Assembly: GCA_936450465.1 (NCBI GenBank)
Contig: OW388300.1
Coordinates: 21,577,232-21,641,231 of the forward strand
Source: Gibbula magus
Taxonomy: Eukaryota > Mollusca > Gastropoda > Trochida > Trochidae
Reading direction: 5' to 3'
DNA length: 64,000 nucleotides
Part shown: positions 10,990 through 24,117 of the stretch, one piece after another
Position numbering within the stretch: the stretch's first letter is position 1
How the letters are laid out: each line of letters opens with the position of its first letter
The notes under the pieces: generated by a model
Told to the model about the DNA's origin: nothing
Databases searched by the model: none
Seen by the model: only the letters and a program-made list of their open reading frames with translations
Made by a program: the position numbers and the translations under genes

Positions 10990-11820
10990 ATCATTAACGC
11001 ATTATACAATGACAAATATCATTGCTATGACAAGTACATTATATGTATGAATATGTTTTAATTGAACCGCTGACTCTTTCCAATGAATTCATCAACATGG
11101 TGAAACATGTTTTCATTGACTTATTGTGGTAGATTTGGATTTTGGGGTTGTGCTTAGATTTAATTCTTCCTTTAAATTTTTAAAAACGGTGAGCGAATTG
11201 AATTAGTTACTTATTTTAAATATTTGGGTATATAGTATTTTCCTGCAGAAATATTGTTGTTCAAAAGCATGCCAAGATACTCTGGCAAAACAATGAAATA
11301 AACCTTTAGCGCCTGTTCTTAATATGTTCAGTTGTTTCCAGAATTTACCAGTAAATACAGTGACTTATTTTCGGAATTTTCGATTGGAACGAAAATGATA
11401 CGGGTGTGTTTTATTTATAAATAAAAATATATATAGTTCACATTACGTTTTGTAAATATGTTCTTAAAATAAACCGATTGTTTAATGTTTAATGCGCAGT
11501 AATTAGTGTTAGTAAATTAACGGTCGATTAAAGTTAACGTATTTAACATTATTAGAACGTTAGAAAATCGGTCGGTAAAACGTCGTTATTCATATGCAAC
11601 GATATTTCGATTACCAAGGGCAACGTATATGTGTCCGATTTGTACTATTTTCATATATGTTTGGCAAACTCAAGATGTTGGTGATGTGAACAAGTGTTTA
11701 GTATATTTAAATCGAGTGCGAAAGATGTGTGGATGCGAGACTGCATGGTCCGTCCATTGCATGCATCTTCTACTTTACCATCTTACTGTACCTTTTAGAC
11801 GACCCTTCGGATGGAGCCAT
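10990..11820. other. AT-rich DNA without recognised features
   Basis: No supported gene or repeat beyond short AT-rich runs. Confidence 0.4.
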
Positions 11821-11839
11821 TTATAAATCAAAGAAAGTC

Positions 11840-11990
11840 AGCCAAACTGCGTCGCTTCCTTTCCAATTCAGATGTACTTCTTCCAAACTAAAATATTATC
11901 ACATCGACGCTCTAGTTCGAGTACAATCATTGAGGCTAATTGCCCATTTTGTGGGGGTGATCTTGAAGATGAATACATGCATACCAAATT
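11840..11990 (+). pseudogene. Degraded LINE C-terminal fragment
   Basis: One frame reads FRCTSSKLKYYHIDALVRVQ, and a frame change then gives ANCPFCGGDLEDEY. This resembles the C-terminal zinc-knuckle end of mollusc-type LINE reverse transcriptases (RC..LKIE.GR…CPFC….EDEYH). The frame is broken and the flanks carry stops, so it is a relic. It is a different element from the one at 10148-10981. Confidence 0.5.
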
Positions 11991-11999
11991 GAATTGAAT

Positions 12000-13390
12000 T
12001 TATAGATATATTAAACACACTTTTAAGGGATAATTGTTCCACTTTATTATCACAAGTATCCAACAAGTTCATTCAACTAAACTGTCCAGCCATGATAGTA
12101 CACTTATGAACAACTTAAAACTTTATGTGACAAAACTGTTTAATGTAAATAATATAAATCTATATAAAAGACTGTCGGCATCACCGGGCATACTGTATTG
12201 TATAATGAAGTCTCTAAGTCGGAAAGGTTTGACATCATTTTATTGTCTTGAATGCATGCATTTGTAATTCTTTTCATCAGAATTTCGACAATGACGTGCA
12301 CTAATTTTAGATAATATATTTATCGTTTATGTTCATCAGAATCCTACAATATATCTTTGTATTTGCTATCTTTTCACTTTAAGCAATGAACGAAATACGC
12401 GCCTGTCAATAAACATAAGGGTATTTTTATTTAAGAAATAGAAGACGAGTTGGTGTACTTTATCGTTGAATAAAACATAGCAGGGAGCATGAAACACGGG
12501 ATGCCCTTAAACAGTTACTCACTTATATATAATAACACTAATAATAGAGACACTTGGATCGGTTGGCCAAGGATATGAACGATACTCGATATCCGGACGA
12601 CAAACCTAGCTAAAAAGATACAATTATTTCCAAATTTTTGATATCCTACTACAATACCCTCATTCCCTGAGCCAAAAATGCAAATTAGTGTTAGTATATT
12701 GTTCCTGTACATGTAAGTCACATGGTAGTTACACCTTTTTCTACCTGTTGATTGGTTGTTACAAAATAAATAATGTTTCCATTGGTTGCCGGAACTATTT
12801 CATTCATCTTCTAAATTGTCCCGACTGTTAACTGTAGAATCCATCTACTGCATTTAAACATGGTTTATTTGTTTCTCGTAGTTGAAATTAGAATGTTCTT
12901 ACATGTGCCTACGCATCAAATGTCGGACGAAACAATTAAATTGTTATAAAATTTAAAATTAGCGATTACTAATTTACTATATATATAACCACGGAAGCTT
13001 CAAGAGCGACGGCTATCGTTCGAAAGCAATGACGTCATAGGTGTGAGTGGTTATGATGTCACAGTGTTGATTGTAACGTCATAGAGGTTTTCGGTTTGCG
13101 CCCACGTGCTTTTGGGCTTCTCAAATCTCTTGATATGAAATTTGTAATAACTTATATCGTATAATCATGGATTGATAGTATTGGGCAGAAATACAACACT
13201 TTCAGATAAAACCACATCTATGTTTTATTGTGAAATACATTTTCGCAGGGGACATTTTAATCGCGCGTAGTAAACAAGGATAGGTACGCAGGTAGTGAAT
13301 CCACGTCACTAACGTATGGATATGGAGATTCCCCTCTTTCTCGGGTCCTTTTAGGGAAACTGTTGGCTTTTAATATTCGCGTTTTTATTT
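12000..13390. other. No recognised features
   Basis: AT-rich, with no credible frame. From about 13010 several TGACGTCA-like motifs appear; these are common in the neighbouring foldback repeats. Confidence 0.4.
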
Positions 13391-13404
13391 TATTTTTTAT
13401 ATGG

Positions 13405-13990
13405 GTAATATAAACAATTACCAACTCGTGACGGAGAATGAGAGATTATCTTTCGCTCGTTATATCAAATGTGTAATTCTCTCCCCAAGATAATTTCGAG
13501 GGTTCGAGAAAATCGCATTTTTAGTTTCTAATGTTCATATCTCTGGCACTGATAATGTTGATAGGCCTATATCACTTCAAGGATTTTAAATGAAGGCGGC
13601 TTTGAAGTATAGTATGCCTTATTGTCTCTGGCAGCCATAATTTATAATTTGTTAATTATTGCAGATGGTACCGCCGTTTTGTTCAATTACTTTGGGGCAG
13701 AAAGGTCTTTCTGCACTCACATTTCCCAACTGTTTCATTGTGAATCACAGTGCTGTAAGGTACCAAGTGACACTTGGTTCCTTTCTGCACAATATATTTC
13801 TGAGTTATTCACTCGGTACCTTTTCACATAATTAAATATTTTAGTGATTACTGAAGATAGAGTCTCAACATTTTAACACAACATGAAGATTATTGAAGCA
13901 ATCAATAATTTCTAAAAAAAAAGTGAAAATGAAAGTGAAAACTTGGTACTTTCTGCTCCAAGCCCACGATTTGTCATTCTCCGTTTCTCG
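13405..13990. repeat. Possible foldback element
   Basis: ACCAACTCGTGACGGAGAATGAGA near 13420 is matched in inverted form by TCATTCTCCGTTTCTCGTTAG near 13975. Between them GGTACC(A/G) and CTTTCTGCAC recur in both orientations. I cannot fix the ends or a target duplication. Confidence 0.35.
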
Positions 13991-14869
13991 TTAGTTATTG
14001 TCTATTAGGTCTATTCAGTATTTACCTAAGTGATGCCACAGCATTGTGACATCATCGACATCATGTCGTGAAAGACTTAGGCCTATTACGTCATCAACTC
14101 TGAGACGTCATGGCTTTGTCAGCTATGTTCACATTCTGAGGTTATTGTAACATGACTTCAGTGTATCCTTGATAATGATTGATTGATTTCCTTATGTTGA
14201 ATGAAAATGAATACCCTCAAATTACATGCGGCGAATCACCGCGAACTGATACATCATGTTTTCTGGATTTAGTTCGACTCAAGATTTAACTTTTCTATTT
14301 CTCTGATATGTGTGGGCCTTACTCAAGTTTGACATGTGTCATTGTCATTTTCTAACATGTGTATATAATACCGTATTGGTCACAAATAACTGTCAATATG
14401 AAGTAACTTTTTTTTCAAATAACTTAAATGTTTTCAACTATAGTTAAATTTGTCTAAGTTTGGCGCCATCTTTTATGCGGCTTTTTTCACAGAATACTGT
14501 TGCCATTGCATGACGCCCTAGTGATCAACCGTTTTGAAGTCACAATGCTAGCGTCATTGTCACAATTGTTTAGATGTTTGTTCCTAGGTATTTTTTAATA
14601 ACGTCGATAAATGTTTATCGCCATCTAAAAGGATACGTGAATATTTTAAGTGACCTGACCACATCTCTTACAAAATGGAAGAGTCGCAAAGTCTTCTCCA
14701 CTCAGAGTTAGGTAGGCCTACACAAAACGAGAGTTCGCTTCAAAACGCCTGATAACTATCGGTCATGTTACAATATCGTTTGTAAAATTTCCGTGATCCA
14801 TTGTTATTGAACACCTGCAAATTTCAGCGTTTAAAACGTCCGGCTTTAACGTTTAATATAAAAAAAACT

Positions 14870-15690
14870 AAACGATGTCCCGTTTGATAACATGTTTATG
14901 AAACTAGTGAATGGTTTGGCATTTATGAGATAAATAGTTGCGTTTGTAAAATTTCCGGGATTCATTGCTATTCAACACCCGCAAATTTAGTTTAAATCCG
15001 ACGGCCATTCACGAGTTTCATAAACATGTTATCAAACGGGACTGAGTTTATTATTTTATTTATTACTCAATGATGTAAATAGCGCTGAATTGCAAGAAAA
15101 TCGTTTTTAGTGACGCTTACTTGCAAATAGGTCACCCGCTATTGCAGTCGCGCGGCTAACATTGTGACGTCAACATAAAACGACTATGACGTCACGCGCC
15201 GATTATGACGTTACGGCAGCACGCGGTGGTATCACACATGTGTGTAACCAACTCATTGTTATCTAATGAGTGATCTCACCACGGTTGAGTAATAAATATA
15301 GAATACTAAACGATATCCCGTTTGATAACATGTTTATGAAACGAGTGGATGGTTTGGTATTTTAACGAGCGAAAGCGAGTTAAATACCGATGCCATTCAC
15401 GAGTTTTCATAAACATGTTATCAAACGGGAACGAGTTTAGTATTTTATTTATTACTAAATGATGTAAATAGCGCTGAATTGCAAGAAAATCGTTTTTAGT
15501 GACGCTTACTTGCAAATAGATCACCCGCTATTGTGGTCGCGTGGCTAACATTGTGACGTCACTCAAAACCGACTATGACGTCACGCGCCGATTATGACGT
15601 TACGGCAGCACGCGGTGGTATCACACATGTGTGTAACCAACTCATTGTTATCTAATGAGTGATCTCACCACGGTTGAGTAATAAACCAAA
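14870..15690. repeat. Tandem pair of foldback/MITE units, about 410 bp each
   Basis: Two near-identical units lie side by side (about 14870-15296 and 15300-15685). Each has a palindrome (CCCGTTTGATAACATGTTTA and its complement) followed by a 240-bp segment bounded by ATTTATTACT and AGTAATAAAT. The pair is flanked by outer inverted sequences (ATTTCCGGGATTCATTGCTA at 14953, CAATGAATCCCGGACATTT at 15709), suggesting insertion into an older element. TGACGTCA-rich and non-coding. Confidence 0.7.
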
Positions 15691-15730
15691 TTTGCGAGTG
15701 TTGAATTACAATGAATCCCGGACATTTAAC

Positions 15731-18180
15731 AAAAGCACCTATTTTTCTTATAATTGATCATGTATCGAGGTGTGATTGATAATTCTAATGTTCTATGCTA
15801 CAAACAAAGGAGTAAAAAGGAATCAATTCAAATCAACATATTGGAGCGCTTTTATACCGGTTCTATGTAAAACACAGCACACAGCTACGAATCAGGAACA
15901 TTGTTCCAGATCTCGTTACCGTGTCAAAATTGTGTTACTATTATATACAGGTAACTACAAGTTATTTTATATAAAGGCACTGTGCACTGTTGGTATACAT
16001 TATTATCGCTCTTTCATTCATTAGCTTTTATAGGGCAAAGACTTTTAAGTTTAAATATAACATACATTATTATAAAAGGCAAAGTAAGCGATCTGTTGAT
16101 TCATGTAAAGGTGGTTACATGTTACTTGTCGTTTTCATTAATGAAGAAACTTAATTTTACTATTACGTAACACCAATTCTAATTTTAATTTTTTAACTTA
16201 AAAACGAGCACATGGTTACTATACCAATTTATATTTGATTCTTTTTAAATCAATACACTCATTTTTACGCTTATTTACAGACAAAATCTAAAAATACGCT
16301 TTTGGTAGCTTATGTCTAGAGATGGGACGAAGAAATTGAATTCACTTACGGTAACATTTTGCGAAACAATCTATTGTTGTAAATGAATCTTACAATATAT
16401 GCATTACATTTGTTTAAGCATAGATCAATTAACTAACGGAAAGCGCTTAACATTGCATTGCTGCAACGCCTTTTTAACGGCAACTTTACGACATGCCGCA
16501 TGTCGTTGCCATCACCTATATTCGCAGTATATATGTGACCATGTGTGTTATTTCAATTACGTACATATCTCCAGTAAGTGATGAAATAAGTCGCCTTGTA
16601 TAATAAACTGGTAGTTGTTGTTCCATTAAGCACTCGTTTATTGATAGTATATTCAATAATAATTACACAATAGGCCGTCAAAGTTACATTTGAATTTATC
16701 AAAACTGCCGTGACGTATGGTTTTTACGTTTATGTAGGTGATTTAAAAAATGAGGTTTAAGTGATGAAAAACGTTCTGTGACCCCCTATTATTATTTCTG
16801 AATTTGTTTGCTTATACAACTGCGCACACCATGTTAACGTTTTAGCAATATCTAAAATATGTGTGTCAGTGAGAAATCCTGTTGAATATGCGAAAAACGA
16901 TGATAAAATGCCATTTTTATTTAAAAACTGCTTAATCTCATTTTATTACATTTAACAGTACTAGTGTCATTAACTTTCAAAATTTAAACTTGCTTTGTAT
17001 CCGCATACATGTATGTGATAAAGTAGTACCTGAAAAAAAAAGCGAATTCTAAAATATTTCATTTCATCGTCCATCTCTCCGTAAGAGCCTATATATCATT
17101 TCAGAGACTTAATTGTAGTCTAGGCTATGTCGTAAGTTATAGTCTAGCCATCTTAGACTTCCAGAAAAAGGCGTCTATACTATATAACTATTCATCTCGA
17201 GATGATATAATGAAAATAAAACAAACACGTTTAAACAATCGTTTGTAAAAATAACGAAAATGTAAGAATAAAATGGGAAGGTGTTCAGGCATTATAATAT
17301 TCTATATTCAACTGAAGCCAAGTTTTATGTAACATATGAACATGCACATGGCTGATCTGAGTGAGAGATATTTACAAATTAGTTCAACATTGTTGCAACG
17401 TCATACTGAAGAAATGGGCAGCAAGATGAAATCAGAAAACGACAACTATGTTTTAAACAGAAAGATACATTGTTCACGCATTTTGGGTTTTTAAAGTTTG
17501 CTAAGCTTGCAAACATCTGAGAGGTGATTTTCATTGAAAGGCTGAATTTACACTGCGACCGATCTTCTCTGCATTGTGTCACTCGTTTCGTCCAATTAAA
17601 AGCGCAAGCAGTACTGAAGTACGTGAAGAAAATCTCAAAACTGAAATCACTAGATACAAACAAAATGCAATTTTTATCGATGTTATAATTAAATATGGTA
17701 AATTATCTTGAGCCAAATTCCATTCTGTCCTGAGAAGAAGGAGCCACTTAATCAGGATAAAAACAGACATTACAGGAAAGGTAAGTTGTTTTCCTTTATC
17801 CACACTTACTAAGCCTACATGTACTTTGTGATTAAATTGGGATATATGCGGTCGAAAAGGGGTATGAAGGTTGACCCTTTAATGTCGTAGGTCTTATAAT
17901 TTTACATGCATATGCAACTTTGTTGAATCTTGCTCATCCTCGATAATTTTGGAAAAAAACATTCACGTCCCGCGATCACCAACCTGGTTCCCTGGGCTAG
18001 TTACGCTGCGCTATGCTGCGCTACATTGGCACAGGTTGCACGATCACTTCCTATCCATATGATATTGTTAATCACGTGACTACCATTCCAAATAGAATTA
18101 TGTGTAACGCTTGATCAAGTCTAAGTGTGGTGGCGAAGCGTCTACATTAGCCTAAATTAAATTTGTGCTGCTATCATAAA
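15731..18180. other. AT-rich DNA without recognised features
   Basis: Only short unsupported frames. No domain-like sequence, RNA gene or clear tandem repeat was found. Confidence 0.4.
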
Positions 18181-18189
18181 AGTTCATTG

Positions 18190-18370
18190 TACCAAGGTAA
18201 TTTTGCAATTTTTCTGTAAGAGATGCACACCAAGAATAGGAGTGGGGGCGACGCGGTTGACGCGAATCGACGTTACCATGGGCACACTTGATTACGAGGG
18301 GGAGGCATGGAACAGCCGGAACGTCGTTCAATTTGTTACGTCATCAACAAACTATACTTTTTTTCGTCCG
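18190..18370. repeat. Dispersed repeat, inverted copy near 35400-35520
   Basis: TTACCATGGGCACAC…GATTACGAGGGG…ACGTCGTTCAATTTGTTACG is found in reverse complement near 35400-35480 (GATGACGTAACAATTGAATGACG…CCCATGGTAACC). It is non-coding. Confidence 0.6.
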
Positions 18371-18379
18371 TCTTTTCTT

Positions 18380-19100
18380 GACTAATACCACGTTTACCTC
18401 ATCGACTGAGGTAGAAAGTATATATTTTCACGAGATGAGATAAATATGCATGTTGTTTGTCAAGAATTGACATATATTCTATTTATTTTTTTATGTTATC
18501 CTAATACGCCTTCATGTTGAGCGACCGCTTGGAACATCCGGTCACAACAGAAACAATTTGACATCATAAGCCAATTCGCTACATCAAACCATTGTTTTAT
18601 GACGTATTATATAATATATATAGAGAATAATAAACGACATCCCGTGTAATAACATAATTTTATATTTATGAAAAAAAGGAGTGGTTTGTATTTAGCGATC
18701 GGGTTTCATAAATGTGTCATTAAACGGGGACGAGTTTAGTATTTTATTTATTACTCATTGATTTAAATGTCACTTAATTCTACAAAATCGTCGATAAATG
18801 GGACACACTGTGACAGCAGCGCTAACATTGTGACGTCATATTTATGCTATTATGATGTCATATGTCAATCGGCAGCACGCAATGTTATTACACAATGTGT
18901 AATAACATTGTAGATTTATTAAACTGCGATATCTTCAACGGGCGAGTAATAAATAATTACATGTAGGCCTATGTCAGTCACTGGTCACAGTAGAATATAA
19001 GTTATTTTCACTGTAGCTTGATAGACAGTTTATTTCACTGATAAATCCCTGTATTTCATTGTTCGTCATGTAATAAATAATTTTATTTGATTTATCAGGA
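18380..19100 (-). repeat. Dispersed repeat R2 carrying a nested MITE
   Basis: The outer parts (18380-18610 and 18965-19100) align in reverse complement with 49250-49730. The piece between them is absent from that copy. It is a MITE-like insert of about 340 bp (18618-18960) related to the units at 14870-15690, with TTTATTACTCA and GAGTAATAAAT boundaries. Confidence 0.6.
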
Positions 19101-21080
19101 TTTTATTTGACCACTTGATTAACACAAATCTATCATTCTTAGATACAATCGAAAATCACTCTAAGGGGGATAACTCTAAGGTAAAGTTTCCGATGGGGGT
19201 TACACATTTCACTTCAGGAGCCACGCTGTTTTCGGAGTGTTTTACACAAGACAGCTGGGCATGTTTCAGTGTAGATTGTTCCTTTCAGGTATAGTAAACA
19301 ACATAAATATCATTTCCACAACCAGATTGTATTCTCAAGATCACATTTACATAATGTCGTTCTGTTGTAGTCATATGTAGATATACAGTCAAAAGATAAA
19401 GTGAACAGGGTGAGTGCTAGCTTGACGGGTTTCACGGACAACGAGACCGATCATGACCTTGTCAGTATTTTTGTTTTATTTTATAAATATAGCAATTACT
19501 GTCATCGTATATATGTTTTATACAAATGAAGAAGGTCGTGAAAAATATTCAGTGTAATAAAAGTTTTATCGATTTATTTCTTATTTTGAAAGCAAAGTTA
19601 TTTGGAATTTTAAACCCTAGTTGTCTCCCATGTCCGCTAGGTGTCGTATAATCCAAGATGGCTGCGCCCACGGTTCATGAAGTTCCCTAAATGTTTACGT
19701 TATGGTTCATGGTGTACACCGAGCCTGAGAGTGTTAACCTGTAAATGGCTAAAAAATATATTGTATTTTGGTATGAAACCATGTTTGTTTTTGTCTCAGA
19801 ACACCGTGAGTCTAGAATCAGGATGAACTCCCTGTTGATGAAATTAAGAGACACGCAAGGATCTTGCAAAGCGTGACGTGATGTAAGGCAGTTTTTGGAC
19901 ACATTGTACAAACGTCTGTGAAAAAAACTTTTACTTTTACTGAAGCGGGCTTTAACCTATCGGAGTCGCCACTTTTATATGTTTAATCAGACATTTGTTT
20001 GCAACAAAATAAAAAGTTGTTTATGTTTGTTGAGCTTTTTCTCTTCAGTCAGTTTGGTTGGTCATGAACCAGATATGGATTTATCAAAGAAGAAAAAAGA
20101 AGAAAACATATATTTAATACAACTATTTTCAGGATACACATACTGTACTGTAATACTGTACATATTTCATATTTTGGCTGTGAGAACAACTTGCAACATC
20201 ATTAACACCTCTGACATAGAATGATATGAATGTTACATGATTAACATATGTGTAATGGATATATGTGAAGAGTATTTGCCGTAATGTCAGGAATTTCAGG
20301 AATTAAAAGTTACAAAAAAATGTTAATTAATTCATCAAAATAAAACCCGACCTCTATTGTTTTGTTTCTTCTAGATATAATCCACGTTGACATCATAGGA
20401 GTGATGCTAGTTTATCTTAAGACTACGCATAATGGGTAATCAACAGACCAGTTACAATGATATGACTGTAGGCGAATAGAGAACATATCCAATGTACTGT
20501 AGTATATTATAAAGTTCATTAAGTAACAAATTAATTCCTCCTTTTGATGCTAATTCTAGGATTTCAGTGATATTGATCAAATAAGTTCATTATCTTATCT
20601 TAGGAATATGTTCAACAATAAGTTTTAATTAAGTTGCATAAATTAAAATACTGGCAAGTGTTGGATATTGTTTAACTATTTATGTCTATAATGTATACTT
20701 CAGATAATTATGGGGATCTGATGGATGCAAGCGGGATCGTGACTACATTTCCATATGATTGCCTAGCATTGTGACTACAGGTCTCTTCACCAAATGAGGG
20801 TAATTTAAGTTTGATCCTTGGCTACTGTTTGTCACAGCATGAGGCAAATTTTATCAAGTAACATTGACTAGATACATGCTGATGATATATGCTAGATACA
20901 TGCCTGTACAAACATAATAAAATCATATGTAAAATAACTCATAATAAATAAATCATTTGTTTTGGCAAACAGATTACACTTTATATTATCATTTTGGAGT
21001 AATATTAATCAAAACCATCTGCAATTTCTTACCATTGTTTTAAATTTATTAAATATATTGATTAATATATATATATATAG
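19101..21080. other. AT-rich DNA without recognised features
   Basis: No supported gene. A short run of TA dinucleotides lies at about 21068-21080. Confidence 0.4.
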
Positions 21081-22960
21081 GGATCATGACCTAAAAACCT
21101 ATTTTCATCTTCTTCTCCAGTACAAAAAAAGCTCTAGAAAGCTGAAATTGTAGATTGCGTGAGTCTGACGATGTGACCCCAAATGTGGGTGTCGGGGATC
21201 ATGACCTAAAACCTTTATATTTCTACAGTGCCAATTTCTAGAATATTTTCAATTTATTTCTTTGATTTACAAGACACATTAACACTAAGGTGATTTGTTT
21301 CCAATCATACAATCAGATTTGCAACAACTTCAATTTATATTTCAGTTGCTAGCAGACTTTTAAAGACTTGATTCAAATACAACCACAGGCATTATGGACA
21401 CACTGTTGATGGATGGCGTCAACAAATATCATGAGGCTATCGCTTGTTTGGCCCAAGTTTCAAGAAAACATCTTTGAAGCAAGTGGACACGGGACAGAAA
21501 ATGTAAGATTTACACCGACAGTTTAATGGGTGAAATTTAGTGAGCACAAAAATGTTTGGAACAGTATATTGTCAATTTAAACATAAATTGAGTCATATGT
21601 ATTTATTTAATTCCATATATTGCATTTTCTAATTTACATATTAGGCATTTAGATGATACAATCTACTAAGGATGTTTAGCTCATCATTCAAAATAGACAT
21701 ACATCACGGGTCACCGTCCGCAAACCTTTCACATTTTCGACTTGTCCCCCAGAACCACTGCACCCCCAAAGCTGAAGTTTTGTGGGGAGGTAACTTGCAG
21801 TTTGTGGATCAAAGTTTGTCTATTTGGTCTTGACGTCCCCTTAAATATGGGCGGGCAGGCATGTTCACTAAAACCTTTAAACGACTAGTTCGCCGAAAGC
21901 TATAAGAAACACACATTTTCTGATTAACAGGTTTATAATTTATATATGTTGAAGACAAATTTATTAATTTTGTCCTGAAACCCTCATATGGGCGTGGCAA
22001 GCATTTTGCAGGGCTGCCTACTTGTACACTTTTGGTGTATTTTGTACACTTGACAGTCTAAGAATATGATTTTAAACCAATGTTGCAAATTGTACACCTC
22101 TTCTCTGGAAATATGTAAAAAGTTCATTTCATAAATTTATGTATAGAGTAATGAAGTTCCGAACTGTTACAGAGTTGAATTATAACCTAATTCCAGAGTT
22201 AACCCAAGTAAACAAAGTCAGACAATGATTATTGTTGTCAAACCAGAGCATGATATCTTGGAACTAATAGTACCATGCTAACTTCATCGAGTTGTACACC
22301 TTAACATTACAAAATACTCCAAAATAGCTATATATCTACACTTAACTTGAAAGGAGGGTAGACAGCTCTGATTTTGCCTGAAACCTTTTAACGACTACTC
22401 CAAAACAAAAAGATATAGGAAGCTAAAATTTCAGGATAATGTCATTGTTACATGAAGACTAAAGTTTGTTCATTTGGTCCTCTAGGCTCTAGGCTCTAGA
22501 GAGCTGAAATCATTTTGATGTGAGTTCTTCTAACATGTGCTTTGAGAAATGGTTGTTGAGAAAGAGAAGTCGAGTCTTGAAAACAAAACATTGATGGTCA
22601 AACAAAATTTGCCAATATTCTAAATTTAGATTTGGTGACCGTTACCCAAAACATGGGCCACAAGGGTCTTGACCTAAAACTGAAATGTTGTGTACTGAAT
22701 CATTGATAAATGCGGATTCTAAATTGCAGATATGGTTACCCTTTGACCCACAATGTAGGTCACAGGGGTCAGTGACCTAAAAGCTATTTTCAACTTCTTC
22801 TCTAAAGCTCTAGAACGCTGAAATGTTGCGTACAAACGTTTTAGCGAGTGACTCAAAACTGAGTACTGGTAACAGTTGTCATGACTAAGATTGTGAACAG
22901 CTACTTCAACATTTGCTGTTATGCTGTAGCAAAGTTTCCCCAGAGGGAGATATATGAGTT
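21081..22960. repeat. Degenerate interspersed repeat units (GGTCATGACCTAAAA family)
   Basis: Related phrases recur: GGGGATCATGACCTAAAA (twice near 21080-21210), GGTCAGTGACCTAAAAGC and CACAAGGGTCTTGACCTAAA (22640-22790), with AGCTCTAGAA(A/C)GCTGAAAT following. Another set (AAACCTTT(A/T)AACGACTA, then AAGCTATAAGAA or AGATATAGGAA) lies at 21870-22440. This suggests an old tandem or repeatedly inserted family with strong drift. Confidence 0.45.
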
Positions 22961-23183
22961 TCAAATGTAGAGGGCCTTAATTTCATTTAAGGTTATGGTA
23001 AAACTTTTTTAGCAAGATACAATTTTATCGTTATTTTCAAGCTTTTAACACTTAAAATTGGAATTTTACAAATTTTATTGCTTTCTGTTAAACATAAATA
23101 TGTATCAGGTCTTTGAAGGGCATTTAGAAATGGTATACATAAGAACAAGAAGATTTTCTGGATAACAACTTCTTTAATGTGAA

Positions 23184-23226
23184 ATTACACGACGTTTCGG
23201 AGTACATACTCACTCCTTCATCAGGT
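23184..23226 (-). ncRNA. Hammerhead-like motif, left (inverted) copy
   Basis: The reverse complement reads CCTGATGAAGG, then a stem-loop GGAGT…ACTCC, then GAAACGTC. This is the expected order of hammerhead core boxes with a very short stem III, as described for Penelope-like elements. One extra A precedes stem II. No folding test was done. Confidence 0.35.
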
Positions 23227-23767
23227 GGAATGTAAGGAAATAACAATATATGGTACATTTATATAGCAAACAAAAACATTAGTGAGGAAACTCAATCAGG
23301 GAGATTAACATGCATGAGAATGGTATACAATGGGGATTTCTTATACAAACATGATGGGGGTGAAGCATGCGAATGGTATATACAATGAGGATTTGCAATA
23401 CAAACATGAGGGGGAGTAAGTAGATAAACAATGGCCTGTAGGCTTTATTGAAGATGTAAATAAACACACATGATGAGACGAGGGAGGCCAGTTGGCTTTA
23501 TTGAAATTGTTGAACAAATAATAATTACAGTTGATTGGAAGAGAGGCCAATTGTTGATGTGGGTGGCTTTGAAGTTTTTGCATGGTGATTGGAGCTGATA
23601 GGTGTTGATTGGTGGGGACTCCTCGGATTATTTGCTCCGACAGGAGTGGATGGAAGGTAGGGATACTTGGATTTGGTTGGTTCGGTTCTCCTCGGATATT
23701 TCCTCCGACAGGAGATAGAAGTTCTAGATGAGTGAATCCCAAGCACATGGGCTTTCCTTACATTCCA

Positions 23768-23804
23768 CCTGATGAAGGAGTGAGTATGTACTCCGAAACG
23801 TCGT
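23768..23804 (+). ncRNA. Hammerhead-like motif, right copy
   Basis: CTGATGA (23769-23775) is followed by GGAGT, an 8-base loop, ACTCC and GAAACGTC. The five-base stem is perfect. The short palindromic ACGT would need dimeric pairing, as in other minimal hammerheads. The match is by pattern only. Confidence 0.4.
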
Positions 23805-24117
23805 GTTTTTTCACATTTAAGAAGTTGTTATCCAGAAAATCCTCCTGTTCTCATTAATATGTATGTCAAATAATCACAAGATTTAGATTTGCTTGGGGAA
23901 TATATCACTGTTTGATAAAAAATATATTTCAACAACAAATTTAAACCAAAAGCATATGTTTCAAGGCTAACTTGAATAATAATTTTTTTAAACCTTGAGA
24001 AATTGGCAATTTTAACTTGCAAGGGAGATAACTCTTATAATATATGCACGACCGTTTCCCCTTAAAGAGGTTCCCAACAATAATCAAAATACATGAAAAA
24101 TTGCTGTAAATTGGCAT

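Larger units (their letters stand above)
23135..23860. mobile_element. Penelope-like non-autonomous element with inverted ends
   Basis: Arms of about 105 bases at each end are inverted copies. They contain GATTTTCTGGATAACAACTT, then CACGACGTTTCGGAGTACAT, then CTCCTTCATCAGGTGGAATG. Read outward from the right copy, the CCTGATGAAGG…CCGAAACGTC order resembles the hammerhead-ribozyme motif of Penelope-like LTRs. The roughly 500-base interior holds short degenerate repeats (ATACAAACATGA, GGCTTTATTGAA) and no reverse transcriptase. Relatives lie at 49008-49125 and 50440-50570. Confidence 0.5.
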
